A DNA stretch of 64,000 nucleotides, taken from assembly GCF_017562075.2 (NCBI RefSeq), contig NC_054085.1, positions 10,820,259 through 10,884,258 of the forward strand, given 5' to 3'. Positions within the stretch are counted from its first letter, which is position 1. Each line of letters opens with the position of its first letter. Source of the stretch: Anopheles merus (lineage: Eukaryota; Arthropoda; Insecta; Diptera; Culicidae). The notes beneath the pieces were generated by a model, which was not told the origin of the DNA, searched no databases, and was given only the letters and a program-made list of their open reading frames with translations. The position numbers and the translations under genes were made by a program. This document shows, in pieces, positions 12,201 through 24,605 of this stretch.

Positions 12201-13605
12201 GCTCCCTCATCATTTAAATGTGATGCTTATCTTCTTACGGCATTTGCTGCCAGCGGGTACGGGGACAGCATAAGGCATCCTTTTTTTCTTATCATCTAGA
12301 ATTGACGCGTCTGGATTTAGATACAGATACCCGGTTAACGGAGAGAATGGAGGAGTTTTCCCTCCTTGGGCAACCATTTTGTTTTAGAGATACTGTTACA
12401 GAACCTAGCGGCTTTGCTGCTATTTACCTTGTTTTCAGTGAGCTGGATTTAAGGAGAACCTCAGAAAGCTTTCCCATGGTAACGGGTTGTGGGTTCCCGT
12501 TGGTTCCTGGCTGTGTTTTTATAATCATAATAAAATAATGAAGGGTTTGTTTTTATGTCTTCTAAATTTATCTTCACGGTAGCTCGCTTACCCGAAACGA
12601 TGCATCTAGTTGAATGGCCGCTTTTGTGGAATTAAATTCACATGTACACAACAACTGACGCGACGTTCCGTGCGTCTGGCGATAAGAAAAGCGAGCTTCC
12701 GTTTTGCTTCGTCACACCAGCATCTTTCAAACAACTATGCAAAAGTGCTGCGGTGTTGTGTCTTGCTTCCATTGTGTGCTGGTGCTGGCTGGGAGCTGCA
12801 CAAAACCGCAGCTTTGGGCTCGTGCTGAAAGATGAAAGAATGCTTACCGAAAGTAATGCTCCTTGCTTCTAGCGCATGCGATAAGCCTTTTCTTTGTGTT
12901 TTGTGTATGAATGTGGTTGTTCTATGTTGTGTCTGAGCCATGTTTTGCCATGTACCCGGTATGTAATAAAACGGGCTGTAGTCGTCTATAGCTTATTCGG
13001 GATGCTGATTCACAAACGATGTTTATGAGATGGTGGATTAGGAAATTAATTAGGCTGGCTTTAGGGCGGTAAAGTAGAATACAGAAGAGCTTATTTTTTG
13101 GGTACGCCTTAAGTTGTACGTAAAGGCAAAAACATCAATATTTGAGATAAACACTACGGGTACCAAAAAGTTATACAACAAGAGAGGACTTTTTGTAGAT
13201 AAAAAATTATATTGTTGTACGTATTGCATACATCGTGGCGAATATATCTTAACTTTTAATTGGCAAATATATGAAATCCGATTGCGAAAAAGAGTCAATC
13301 GAAGCTGACATCTACGCTCAAGAAACAATTTATACACGTGCCATCATCTTTATTTGAGCTAAATTGAGCGTAAAACCTTTTGTTGTGATGGATGGTGTAA
13401 CTAAAAGGAGAAAAAAAAAGAAATGAGTATCTGCTTTATGGTCAAGCTGAAGCCCGTCTTGTGATGCCGATTGCATACCTTAAAAAAAGGAGATTAACTA
13501 GAATCGATGCTGCAAATGTATGCAATTTGTGTATTAGATTAAAAAAAGAAATCTTCATCAAAACTAAACCGCTCTTTGAGCTCTTTTCGACTGAAAATGA
13601 CCATA

Positions 13606-13627
13606 CATGAATGCACTTGCATTCATG
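13606..13627. repeat. Perfect 22-bp palindrome
   Basis: CATGAATGCA, then CT, then TGCATTCATG: ten-base arms with a two-base centre, in AT-rich intergenic DNA. It could be a dimeric protein-binding site or chance; nothing around it decides. Confidence 0.4.
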
Positions 13628-16179
13628 CTACTTTGATATGCATATTAAAAATTAAATAAAACAGAACTGTAAAAGGATATCAGATCCATCAATACAATTT
13701 ATGGTAATTAAATTCACTCGAATCGCTAATGAAGTGGAAGAGCTTCCAACGCAACCAACGAACTGTGGAAAAGCCCTTCAATTCGATTATAGGTCGCAGC
13801 TATCCATCGTTGCGATTTTTTCAAACGACTGTCCGTATATTTTGGGTGTCTCATTTTATTAAAAATCAATCAATTTGAACAAATTATGCGTCTGCTCTCT
13901 CCCGTTGGCACATCGAACCTTTTCCGCGATCGAGAGTGTGAGTGCCTTGACCAGCCGTCGTTTCCTTCGGTCGGCCAGCATAAGAGCATTGAACTTAACA
14001 GTGGATTTGTAGCTTTTAATCGTTCACATTTGCTCGCTATTAAAGGTGTGCTCACGGCAAGGGCCAAAAAGTAGTCCATTGCCGGCCGGGAACGAGTCGG
14101 AAAGACAGATTGATGCAACCCCGCGTGCACCGTTGCACCAGCAGCAGCAGCAGCAGCATCGGTTTGCATTCACCCACCGTCCAAACATCTGCCATTCATT
14201 GGAAGCGACAGCAGCCCGAGCGAAACATGCGAAAAGCTGAAGGCATCGTGGCCGCGCGTGTAACGATATCTTAATCCATTACCTTGAACTTCAGCCGGTC
14301 GCTTCAAATCCGGGCGCAAAACACTCCGCCAAAGAGTGGCGAGATGCACTTTTGCCAACACGTTCTTCTGCTTGGTTTTGGTTTGTGGGGTTCGCTATGA
14401 AAGGGATTCCGTTCTTGTTCTTCTTTTTTTACCCTCATCGTCTTCCGCGCCCTAATCACACGCACCTGAGATGGATGAAAAGGGAACGCAAGGCAGGCGT
14501 ATTACGCCGTGTTTGCAGCGTAATAGGAGCGATCGTTCGGGATGCTTTATACATTCCGTATCGGAACGCCGCAACGCCAAATGAAGCTGAAATGTCAGAT
14601 TTGGAATTTATTTCACCTTTTAGCAAAAACCTCCTCCTCCTCCTTGGTGAAGGGGATTTGCTCGATTTTCAACCATTCAAGGGCCTGTTATCGGGATTAG
14701 CGAAGAAAAAAAAAACGGGACGCAAAACGCTGATCGAAGGTGACGTGTGCGTGTGTGAGACAGGTTGGGAGAAAAGTTCTAAAGAAATGTGAAGGAAAAG
14801 GGTAAGTAAGTAAGGACCACCTTGGCCGGAATTCGTGATGTTGGAATGAAATGGTAACACACACACAGACACATGCATTATGCTACCGATAATTCAATGG
14901 GGCAAGGTTAGCTTGTGGTGTGGTGAGTGAGAGTGCTTTTCCAACCTTAACATAGATTATGCCCGTTGGCTATGTAAGAGTCTTACATAAGCGATTGAGA
15001 TATTTTGTGTTCGAAAATGGCTTATCAGGTGGATTTTAATAACATTTTTAAATGTCGGTTTGGGGTAATCTGATCAACACTATTTGAATTGGTTTATTCT
15101 AATTAAATAGCAGAGGAACGTGAAGTATTATTAAAAAATTTGCTTATTTGTACTAAACATCGTTTCTTTGACCAAAAATGTACCCTCATCTGTATGACCA
15201 CCTTCCCAGGTAGGTAATACATTTTACACGTGAATTTGTATGTTTATTGGTGAAAAAATTTCTTATTTAACCTATTTTATGTAGCTATAATAACAATGCT
15301 TATTATTATGTTATATATTACATTACATCTGGCATTTATTTACATAAATTTAATGCACAGTAAATAGTTCAACTGACACTAGTACACCGCCATATCGTCC
15401 CGAATGTCCCTGTCCTGACGGGGCAATCATTTCAATTTATATGACTTTAGAAGAATATTTCGAGTTAGAAAACATTTAGAAAACATTCTATAAATATAAG
15501 TACATGTATACATGCTATACATATCATTACAAAATTTACGACTAAACCGAAACCAAAATCTTTTATTGTATGTATTACATACTTGGGTTGGTGGTTATAG
15601 AGGTAAGGGGTAAATGTTGATTTTATTTTTTAAGTACATTAAAACAAAATAAAATTTCCAAGTTTGTTAGCACTGTTTTTCATGGACATGTTGGACATGT
15701 ACAAACATGTTTTTCTAGGAAATCTGAAAATATCGATTCTTCAATGAAAAGTTAATAAAAAAAAGAGTGAGCAAAACATACCCGGGTAGGTGGTTATAGA
15801 AATAAAGGTTAATAAGAAAACATATGAGGCAGATCAGTGCCTTTAATGGGCTGCTGTAGTGTCATTATTGTTTAATCTTCAACGGGCCGTATGGTCTAAT
15901 TAAGATTAAGTGTCATGTGAAAAAGTAAAGTATTGTAGTAGTTTAAAACATTTCAAATATTTGAATAAATCATTATTTAAAACAGGCTATGGTGAAAAAC
16001 TCTTAAACAAAAAATGATCCTAACTGCACATTCATTGAAGAAATTTGGCTTATAATAAAGTTAAAGATGTAAAGACAAATAAAAAATTTACTACCATTTC
16101 TAACTAAAATTGTCTAAAATAAAATAAAAAAACAGAAAGGAAGAAATAAACATCTCTTGCGTTGTCATAAATATTTCTT

Positions 16180-16403
16180 CTACTCATTTGTTTATTTTTT
16201 ACAGTATTTTACAAAAATAAATTAACATATCAAATTAGCTTAACATATCAAATTATAATCTTACTTTATTTTTAACAGTTTTTTCAATAAACGAATTAAG
16301 AAGAAGCTTAACACATGAAATTGTAATCTACTCATTATTATATTTTTTTACAGTATTTCAAATATAACAATTAAAAGGAGAAGCTTATCACATCAGATTG
16401 TAA
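16180..16403. repeat. Three degenerate tandem units of about 75 bp
   Basis: The order TACTCATT, T-rich ACAGTATTT, AATAA/ACAATTAA, AGCTTAACACAT or AGCTTATCACAT, then AAATTGTAATC recurs three times with substitutions and small gaps. This is an old tandem duplication in AT-rich DNA, without coding potential. Confidence 0.4.
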
Positions 16404-17009
16404 AGCCTAAAATAAATAAAATGAAATAAAAAAATGGACTAAAAGCAAACAAAAAAAATAGACTAGGCGTAAAGACAGTGGAGATAAAATAAAATAATTA
16501 TACATTTTTTTTTATCAAAACTAATTATAATCTTAACAGAGATTAGATTAGATAAGAAAGATACATAACGACAAAATTGAAAGATTGAACAATTTATAAA
16601 CACCAAATATATTTTCAATGACAAAATTGAAAGAAAAATATGAAAGTTCATAACATGAAAGAATAATGCTGTTTATGCACATGATAACACTGAATAAAAC
16701 ATAACAGCCAAATGTTATTAACACATATAAACTGTCAAACAATGATTCAAAAGAAAACATTCTTCACTGTGTTTTACAACAATAAAAAGCATCCTGGTTT
16801 TTGCTAAATGCTCTATCTAAATCGAGACCCGACTGTAAATATAAGACTAGAATTTTACAAATGCAAGTACTGTAGATTCAATTAAATCGTTTTAACATCT
16901 ACGTACCTACCAATACCTGACCTTCGATTATTGGATATTGAGTATGGACAGATCTAAGCAACTTAATTAAAACCTCGCAATGAATTTGATCAGCCCAAGT
17001 ACTCTGCAT

Positions 17010-17015
17010 TTTATT
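17010..17015 (-). terminator. Possible polyadenylation signal of the carbonic anhydrase gene
   Basis: AATAAA on the minus strand, about 405 bp past the stop codon at 17421. It is the clearest canonical hexamer noted downstream, but the region is AT-rich and the hexamer may be chance. Confidence 0.3.
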
Positions 17016-17420
17016 AATTTATCGGATAAGATAAGTAGTTTCAGTGGATAAGGTAGTTACTATCAGTCGATTTTGCGAGCAGGCGCACTATTCCGGAGAG
17101 CAGTTGTGAAGATCTCAAGAGCTACTCATTTGGCGTTTAATTACTGATGATAGGTCAACATCTCCGCACTGCTAGTACTTTACTGGTGGGTAGTATTCAA
17201 CCAGTAATGCATTGATGCAACAGCAAAAGCTTTTCGGCAACTAGTTGAAATCATTGGCATAAAAACAGACCGCACATGTTGCAATTTAACCTGACGAATC
17301 TCGTATGCGCTTGTCAAACATCACCCCAGGGTATAGATTTCGAGCACCGTGATGGTCGACTTTCCTGGCTTTGATTAATTTCGAGTGTGCTCGAGCACTT
17401 GTAATCTAATACTCACTGCT

Positions 17421-18524
17421 CTAGTTCGACCCACCTTCCAGACACTGCACTTCGTCCTCGTCGAGCGGGGGTTGCTTTTTCTTTGCCAGCTCCTCGCGTA
17501 CCAGCCGTACATACTGGCGGCATGCGTCCGGCGAGCTCCAATCAATCGGCTGCCGGTCCACAAGCCACCGCGTTTGGGCAAACTTTTCCGGCGGCTCTAT
17601 CCGGAGCGTGCTGACCGACATCGGTGTGCGCGGGTTCACGTGGAACAGATGTCTTCCCTTCGACGGGCGGGCCGTATCCGACGGCTGCAGGCTGTAGCGG
17701 GGCCGCATGCGGCGATCGAGCAAGCGATTGAACTGTTTCAGCTGCCGAAAGTCAAGTGGCTCTTGGGTGCGTGACAGTAGCCACAGCAGCGGCGTTACCT
17801 GCGGTCCGTTCCGTGTGCAGCCCCAATAAAGGAAGTATTCGTCCGTGAACGCGTGGAACAGGTCAATCAGCGGGAATGGTTCGAGCTTCGTGTACGATTC
17901 GGGCAGCAGAATACGTTCCAACGCTTCGACGACGGGTTCAACAAATCGATTTGGATTAGATTTCAAATTGAAGAAGTACACCAAACACAGCACACCGCCC
18001 GGACTGGCCTGGGCCGTGTCTTGGTCACCGAAACGTTCGGCAAAATGGATCACGTGCAGCTCGAGCGGTAACCGATAGCCATCGATGGTATGCTCGCTAC
18101 CGTCCAGCGCACTTAGGCCCCAGTGGAAATGAAGCTGCGAGAAAAGATAGCGCCCTTCCAGTGGGCCGCCCTCCAGTGAAGGACATTGCTCACTATCCCA
18201 ACGGGCACTCAGAATGACAGTTTCGCCGGTGTTGGTTAGCTTCACGCTAGCCGGAAGCAATTCGTAGTTGTTCCACCGGAGTGGCTCCAGTTCGAGTTGT
18301 ACCGCACGGCACACGCTAATGTCGATCGGTGCGGGTTGGTATGCTTCGGTCGGTGCTAGTGACCATACGAGGGCTTCGTTCTGGAGCGAAATGGCTGAGC
18401 TGGAGCGTTGTTCGTCCGCTTCGGGTGGGATTGATGTTTGCGACATTATTGTGCGGTACGTTGGGAGCGGAAGGGAGCCGATGGTTTTCGACAGCTGCTT
18501 GCAAATGTGTTGCTTTGATTGCAA
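17421..18524 (-). CDS. Alpha-carbonic-anhydrase-like protein, probably altered catalysis
   Basis: Alpha carbonic anhydrases hydrate CO2 with a zinc held by three histidines. This 367-residue single-exon frame has the fold's landmarks: QPAPIDIS near 63-70; the HFHW zinc pair (His132, His134); the gate glutamate in SEHTID (Glu144); and the third ligand in ELHVIHF (His157). Two catalytic positions differ from human CA2. The proton-shuttle His64 position is Glu101 (NTGET). The segment normally GSLTTPPL reads GPQVTPLL with one extra residue before it, so Thr199 appears replaced by Val243. About 70 charged residues follow the usual C-terminus. No signal peptide is visible, so it is probably intracellular. 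The start is either 18524 or the Met at 18446 (MSQTS). Activity may be reduced or the protein may be a CA-related binding protein. Confidence 0.85.
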   Translation of the reverse strand: MQSKQHICKQLSKTIGSLPLPTYRTIMSQTSIPPEADEQRSSSAISLQNEALVWSLAPTEAYQPAPIDISVCRAVQLELEPLRWNNYELLPASVKLTNTGETVILSARWDSEQCPSLEGGPLEGRYLFSQLHFHWGLSALDGSEHTIDGYRLPLELHVIHFAERFGDQDTAQASPGGVLCLVYFFNLKSNPNRFVEPVVEALERILLPESYTKLEPFPLIDLFHAFTDEYFLYWGCTRNGPQVTPLLWLLSRTQEPLDFRQLKQFNRLLDRRMRPRYSLQPSDTARPSKGRHLFHVNPRTPMSVSTLRIEPPEKFAQTRWLVDRQPIDWSSPDACRQYVRLVREELAKKKQPPLDEDEVQCLEGGSN

Positions 18525-19345
18525 TGCATGGAACCGCCGGGAAGGTAGAACGAATATTTTTTAGCTTTAGAAATTAACAAAAATGTATAGCAAACAAATT
18601 CGATAGGAAATGAAATATTTTTGTTGAGTCTAGCTACAGTGCGTATTCTGCGATTTATGTTTGTCTGCCTGCCACTTTTTCCGGAGTTTTACGAAACCGG
18701 TTTCCCATACAAACGTGTGCTTTTGAAATAAGTTTTCAAAAAATATCGAAGTTCCAAATTATACCAATTGAAAAGAGTTCAACTGTAGAATTTCGACTTA
18801 ATTTTCAGTTAGTTGATAGATCTACTGTACACTTTAATAATAAGCTCTGACAATTTGTAATATGGAAGTCTGCATTCACATTTATGTTCCTTCGAACCGG
18901 ATACAATTGCTTTGATTGTAATAAACATACTTAAGCCTACGTTTAGGCGCAATACCACCCAAACAAAGAGATTGCGATAGCCTGCTGAACTATTATTGGA
19001 CTCATATATGTCCTTGCTTCGGCTGGACATATACTAAAAATGGAACGATTGGACTCATACGTGACAGCCTATCCCATGCTTATCATCTTCGCTTCCTCTC
19101 CCCAACTATTCTAAATGAAATGTGGTTTGAATTTGACCTAGGATCAAAGTGCAGCCTTTCGGGATGCGGTATAACATATTTTTGGAGAATTTTTCATTGG
19201 AATAGCATCAAATCGTAGTCTAAAATCAACTCCATTTGCAAATTAATGGTTCACAGTATATTCTCTATTTTTCATGACCCGTGCAGTGCATCATAGCAAT
19301 TTGTGAAATATCCAATATGTGCACCCAATCTGGATGAAATGCATC

Positions 19346-19455
19346 AATAAATTGGCTTTATCAATTTGATCGGGGCAAAAATTCTGATCGATTTCATATT
19401 AATAAATTGGTTTTATCAATTTGATCTGGGTGAAAATTCTGACCGATTGTATGTT
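19346..19455. repeat. Two tandem 55-bp units
   Basis: AATAAATTGGCTTTATCAAT at 19346 is repeated as AATAAATTGGTTTTATCAAT at 19401. The rest of each unit also matches (TTTGATC, GGG, AAAATTCTGA, CGATT), with about ten percent difference. A local duplication with no evident function. Confidence 0.75.
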
Positions 19456-20289
19456 ATTTTGCTTCAATGACATTGAACGGAATGCGGAAGAGTTCGCCGA
19501 AATACAATCAGCCTGACCAGGGGAATATTTGTGAGCGACATCGATCCAACTGACCACTGGAGATTGCCTTCATCGTTCCATACCACCCTCATCCCCAAAA
19601 AAATCCCCAAACAATGGTACCTGATGTGAATGCTGCTGTCCACCAGTTATCATGCGCAATGGTCGTGAGCATAATTGCATTTTTGCTCGTTATTTCTCGC
19701 ATTCGTTCTGTTGCTGCTTCTGCAAAACGGCCAGCAGGAAAGTTCAGCACGCACAGGGCCACAAGGGCACAAAAGACAGCGTAAAGGACAGGTGATAAAT
19801 TGACCCCTCGCTGGCACCGTGAACTACCCGCGGGTTGATGAGTTGTGAGTAATGCTGCATTTGTTTTTCGGGCCAATGAGCAACATTTGTCCCTCATCAC
19901 ACCAATCCATTCCACGTGGGAAAACGACACAGAAGCCCTCCAGCCAATCGGTCACTTGGGGAGTTGGGCGAATCAATTAACCTGATGAAAACTCTTCCGC
20001 GAATAATAACCTTTCGCAAAAGCAATAACAATAACGAGCCCAAAATAAAGCCGGACCAAAGCAAAGACCCCAAACAGCCAAATTAAACCCGTGTGAGGTA
20101 ATGTGTGGGTAATTTACGAAAATCCTCGACTGAGCTTTCAGCCTTAGGGATGGTATGTTTATTTGAGTGGAAGCAGAGCATAAAATATAGCAAAAATGGT
20201 AGAACATGATGCACAACTGATTGGAGAAAGTAGATTCATTCGGCTGTTTTTGCTTGTAGCGATTTGGGCAATATTTGGGTTAATTTTTT

Positions 20290-20891
20290 AATACGTACCT
20301 TCTGGCTGAAATTCTGGACGAACGTCCACATCGATGGATGGTTGGAAAGTTCTGTAGGGCCCGAAGGCCTGTATCTGGGGTTGATTTTGAGGGCAGGAGT
20401 ACATTATTCGAGCGCAAGCAAAACGAGCTTCATTTCCTGCACTCGAATCTTCTGCTGCAGAAACGCAGACCTAACCCCGGTAGGTGTCCGCATTCCAGCG
20501 CATCTGGAATTACCCAGTGTGACGGGGCAGCACAGCGTGTGTTAGCTGTTCTCCAGCTCCAGGTGTTCTTCAGGGTGGGAGGTCGGGTTGGACCTACAGT
20601 GATGCGAGATGTAATCAGCAACATTATTTACCTACATTGTTTTCGAAATCTACCGTCCAGATAATCCATATTTATCACAACGAGCAGAGAGACGAAACTG
20701 AGGTTGCAGATGATCTGCAGAGTGCCTCTCGTTATCTTGCCATACAATGTCCCGTCCAAAGCCCCCGTAATGTTGCGTTGCGAAATAATAGACTCCCATG
20801 GACTAGCACATGATGTTGGTGCACGGTAAGCATTGACGTCTGACACGGCACGAAGGCACGGTGCCGCGTTATGACGTGATGATATTCCCAT
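20290..20891 (-). pseudogene. Possible broken or unresolved small secreted-protein gene
   Basis: Unlike its flanks, this block has protein-like minus-strand frames. Around 20725-20665 an acceptor CTCTGCAG is followed by ICNLSFVSLLVVINMDYLDG, a signal-peptide-like stretch that ends at a phase-1 GTAGAT. Further on, one frame reads HCRSNPTSHPEEHLELENS, stop, then FLQQKIRVQEMKLVLLALE, stop, then TPALKINPRYRPSGPTELSN, and runs into a good donor AAG|GTACGT near 20300. The two in-frame stops cannot be removed by any splice I could find. It may be a pseudogene, a gene with exons I cannot place, or chance in a GC-richer island. Confidence 0.2.
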
Positions 20892-23800
20892 TAATCTAGA
20901 ATGTATTCATTCGGTACCCAGAAATAGTAGTCGAGACTTCTAGAACTCATCGCAAGGTTGCTGAAGGAAGGAAAGGCTTTTGCATTTGGTTGAACCTACG
21001 AACTAATCTCACGGGATATGCATGCGTTTGCACCGCAGGCTATCGCACGTCTCCATCTGCGATGCGTTATGTGCCTGCCCTGGATGATGGAAATGAATCC
21101 TTCCGAAAAGCGGTCCCACCATTATCACCACCAGCACGAAGCTGTCACACCGTCCGGATGCGCCCTTTAATTAAGCCCGACAGATATGTACGGTGCATCG
21201 TACGGCCCTTGGATTGAACTTTTGCCTGACGGCGTGGCGCGGTTTTGTGCATGTGGTTGAATCAAAAACCGAGATTAGTAGTGCCGCTACGGACACGAGT
21301 GTACGCGAGCAAACACATTTCTGAGAAGGTTTACGATAGGAATGTGACAAAAAAGGCGGATGGAATTATGTGTGAGCTTGGTAGTAAGAGTCATTACCCT
21401 TTCGTTCGTGAAAGAAGTAGAGTGTTCTGGTTCGTTGTGAAAATGAATGATCCATGTGGTTAATTTGGTTCGGGTTTAAAAGCGACAAGTTGGTTCAATT
21501 TCCAGGAACGAGAGCTTTTGAAGTATGGTCCGTTTTTAATATGCTTTATCCCAAGATTTCATTTACAGCTCTTTTAAGGTTTTTTGTTTGTTTCCTGAAT
21601 CTTGGAGTTGACGGTTCGATAGGTTCAATAGATGAGCTTTCCGTCACTCGCGGGATAGGAGTTAGAAGGAGAGCTATTGTAAACACACGGTGACAATAAT
21701 TTCTTGATTATTATTCAGCCACTTTCTCAAACTCTATCGAAGAGGAACGATAGTTGCAGTTGTCTAGATACAACGGATGCTTTAATTTATTTCATGAGTA
21801 TCCTGCTCATTTATGCATATAATATGGCAAAATGTTCAAAAAACACCCAAGGAAACACATCAGTTTCTGTCATTTTGACAAACTCGTTATCGAATTCGAT
21901 CGACTTTTGGAAACTGGCTGATTGACTAGCATTTATTTCCAGCATTGCATTGATTTTTTGTTGTACACGCATCATTACAGCCTGTTCCCGAGATACGCAC
22001 TTTATGCTTTCCCGAGGAATCCGCATAGCTCGAATATTCGTGTAAGTTAAATTTCGCGTTTTTCAGCCAAAATACAATTGATTATTCGATAGTTTTGTTA
22101 TATTTATTACTTTTGTACACTTTGATACTTTGTTTTTTTGATACTTTGCACACTATCATCAAATAAATATAATTCGTGCAGGCAATGAATATATTTCTGG
22201 CTGTTAAGCTGTTTAAATTTATAAGAAAAAAATGCAATTTATTCTGAACTTAAAGCAAATTGTGCTGATTTGACATTTGGTTTGTCTAATTTCGAAAACC
22301 TCCGAACACGGGTGAATCGAGAACCGCGTAACTTAGGAAAAAGCAACCGGGAAAAGACAAAACGATTGGAATAATGTACTCATAATATAAAAGAAAATCA
22401 GTATTGTATGTTGTAAAATAACTTGTTATTCCCTTCTCTAAATAAAGAAGGAAATTCTTAAGCATTAATCCAAATGCTTGAAACGCAAGATGAACCGCTA
22501 CTTTTATTTACTCAAAACTGTGAAATGTTAGTAAAAAGAAAAGTTATTACATAAAACATCAACAACCTCACCAGAACAGATAACACATGAATGAAACAAC
22601 AATAATTGATACCATACATAGGAAATGCGTTTCTTACAGTGCAATAAGTGATAAATCCATTTTGTTTTATCTTTTTACTAATTAAAACTAATATTTGAAT
22701 ACTGTTAACGATTGTGTAAAATGTATTCTAGAAAAAAAAAATAGAAAATGTATTAAATTATTTATTAAATTATTTAAGTACTGTATTCCTGAGCAAAAAT
22801 AGATAATTCATTATATAATGTCAATTCAAAACGTTACTTTAAAGACATAATAAAACAAAAAAAATCAATAAAGACAAATATGTGGATAAAAATGTAAGTG
22901 GATATTTATTGAATTACCAAAAGCAATAATAAATAAATATGTTCGATAAAGGAAGCCAGACCATACTACGACACATAAAACACACGATCTCACAATCGCA
23001 AGTGGTGTGAAAAAATTTACGACAAACCAATCAACCTGTTCCCTTCTCTCGTGTTTTGCGCCCGTGCACGGCCAAAACCTCCATCCATCAAGGATTTCGC
23101 CATGGTTCGTCAACCGTGCAACGGACAAACACATGTAGGACAACTATCAGAGCGAGCGAGAGAGAGAGAGTGAGAGAGAGAAAAAGCAAACCAAAAAGAA
23201 CAACCCCAGATTCTTTACCACCGCAACAAATCTTCATTCTTTGACCATATTCATCCCGATGGGCAGTGATTCGACTACTGGGCCTGGATACCGGACGAAG
23301 AATGTGCCACTGTGCCGCGGACTTCACTCTTCGCTCGGTTCCCCCCTAAAAAGGGGACACACCGGTTGCGATACTATTCCAACGAGACCCCTTTTTAGCC
23401 CGCTCCTCGCCCTTTGCGAAGGACGGCAAACGGAAGGGATCATAAATATTCATTATATGTAATTTTGGCGACCCGCCATCGATTACTGTTTCGGTCTATT
23501 AACGTAACTGTACAACAGTTACGCCCTGGCACGCCAGGATGGATGTGGCCAAGGGCCCGAGCAGGGCTGCACGGGCAGGGAACGGGAACTGTGGGCCACA
23601 CGCGGGGATAACAACTTCTCGCGAACAGGCAATCATACACGTTCGGGGTAGGAAAAGTTGCACGGAATCATTCTTCGATTCATCGATCCCGTGTGGTAAC
23701 GTTGCGAAGCGTGATTGTTTCGTTGGATTTTTGGAAACTCCCCGGCACATCCCCGGTGAAGTAATGCCGGGCCAGAGAGCCAGAGACGCGGTGAAAAGAT

Positions 23801-24605
23801 CACTGTCCGGACAGTGTAAACACATCATTATTGATTGGTTTTGGATGAGCCCGGTTCGGATGCAAAACCCGCACCGTGAAGCCTTCATTCAGAGCCTTCG
23901 CCTTAAAAAGGTTCCCAGGGCAAACATCGTCACAACAAAAAAATTGGAAAACAGCTGAGGAAGCTGACCCATGACGGCTGTCTCGCGGCAATGACGTGCT
24001 AAGTTTGGGCTTTTATTTCTACACGCTGCACTCATCCTTTTGGAGCCCGTTTTGCATGTGGCAGAAGGTAGCCCAGTGGTGGTTGGGTTCGTCCCAGCTC
24101 TCTTTTCATAGCGCGGTAATGGGATGGTCATTAAAATTGTGCGCTGCATTTTGCGGATGCATTCAAACCGATTGCTGCGCTGCGTTCTACGACTCAGAAC
24201 GCTGAACCATTTAACAGTGAGTGAAGCATTTTTATTGCCTTTTCTTTTCGAGCAGTTGTATGTGTTTGCAGATTTTTTTAACGAGCTACGAGAGAGAGAG
24301 GATTTAAAAGAACTTCATAAACCTAAAAAAATGGCTAATTAAATCTTTGAATTTCAGAATTTTTGTTGAATGAAAAATATAAAGCTTCTGTTTGGTACTG
24401 GTGTATTTAGCTGTGCATTGTCCAAGTGCAAGTGTCTTCATGTGTTTACTTTAGTGCAAAAACGCGAATGAAAAAGTAAATAGAGAACTTTAGCACGTAA
24501 TTTCTGTAAGACCTAACTGTAAACAATACTTCGAGAACAGAAATGTATTTTAAGGCGTTTCAAAGGTACGGAATATTCAGAATCGCATTGAACATGGGGG
24601 AACCT

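Larger units (their letters stand above)
9246..17009. other. Intergenic region, CABLES to carbonic anhydrase
   Basis: No gene can be supported. Unique, more GC-balanced islands with many ATTA/TAAT cores (about 10.35-12.3 kb and 13.7-14.9 kb) alternate with AT-rich DNA (9.25-10.3, 12.9-13.7 and 15.0-17.0 kb). The islands could be regulatory but nothing in them is diagnostic. A poly-C run lies at 10506-10521. A CAG run lies at 14140-14158. ORFs such as 10383-10856 and 14352-14792 have compositions typical of chance frames. Confidence 0.4.
18525..24605. other. Intergenic region
   Basis: No confident gene. It is mostly AT-rich, with more GC-balanced islands at 19.5-21.4 and 23.0-24.2 kb. The largest frame (23539-23958, plus, 139 codons) has no recognisable domain, signal peptide or splice support. 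A short tandem repeat at 19346-19455 and a block of protein-like minus-strand frames at 20290-20891 are listed separately. Confidence 0.4.

Noticed and set aside
23539..23958. 139-codon plus-strand frame
   Set aside because: Has an ATG but no signal, domain, splice sites or hexamer placement to support it; comparable lengths occur by chance in GC-balanced DNA.
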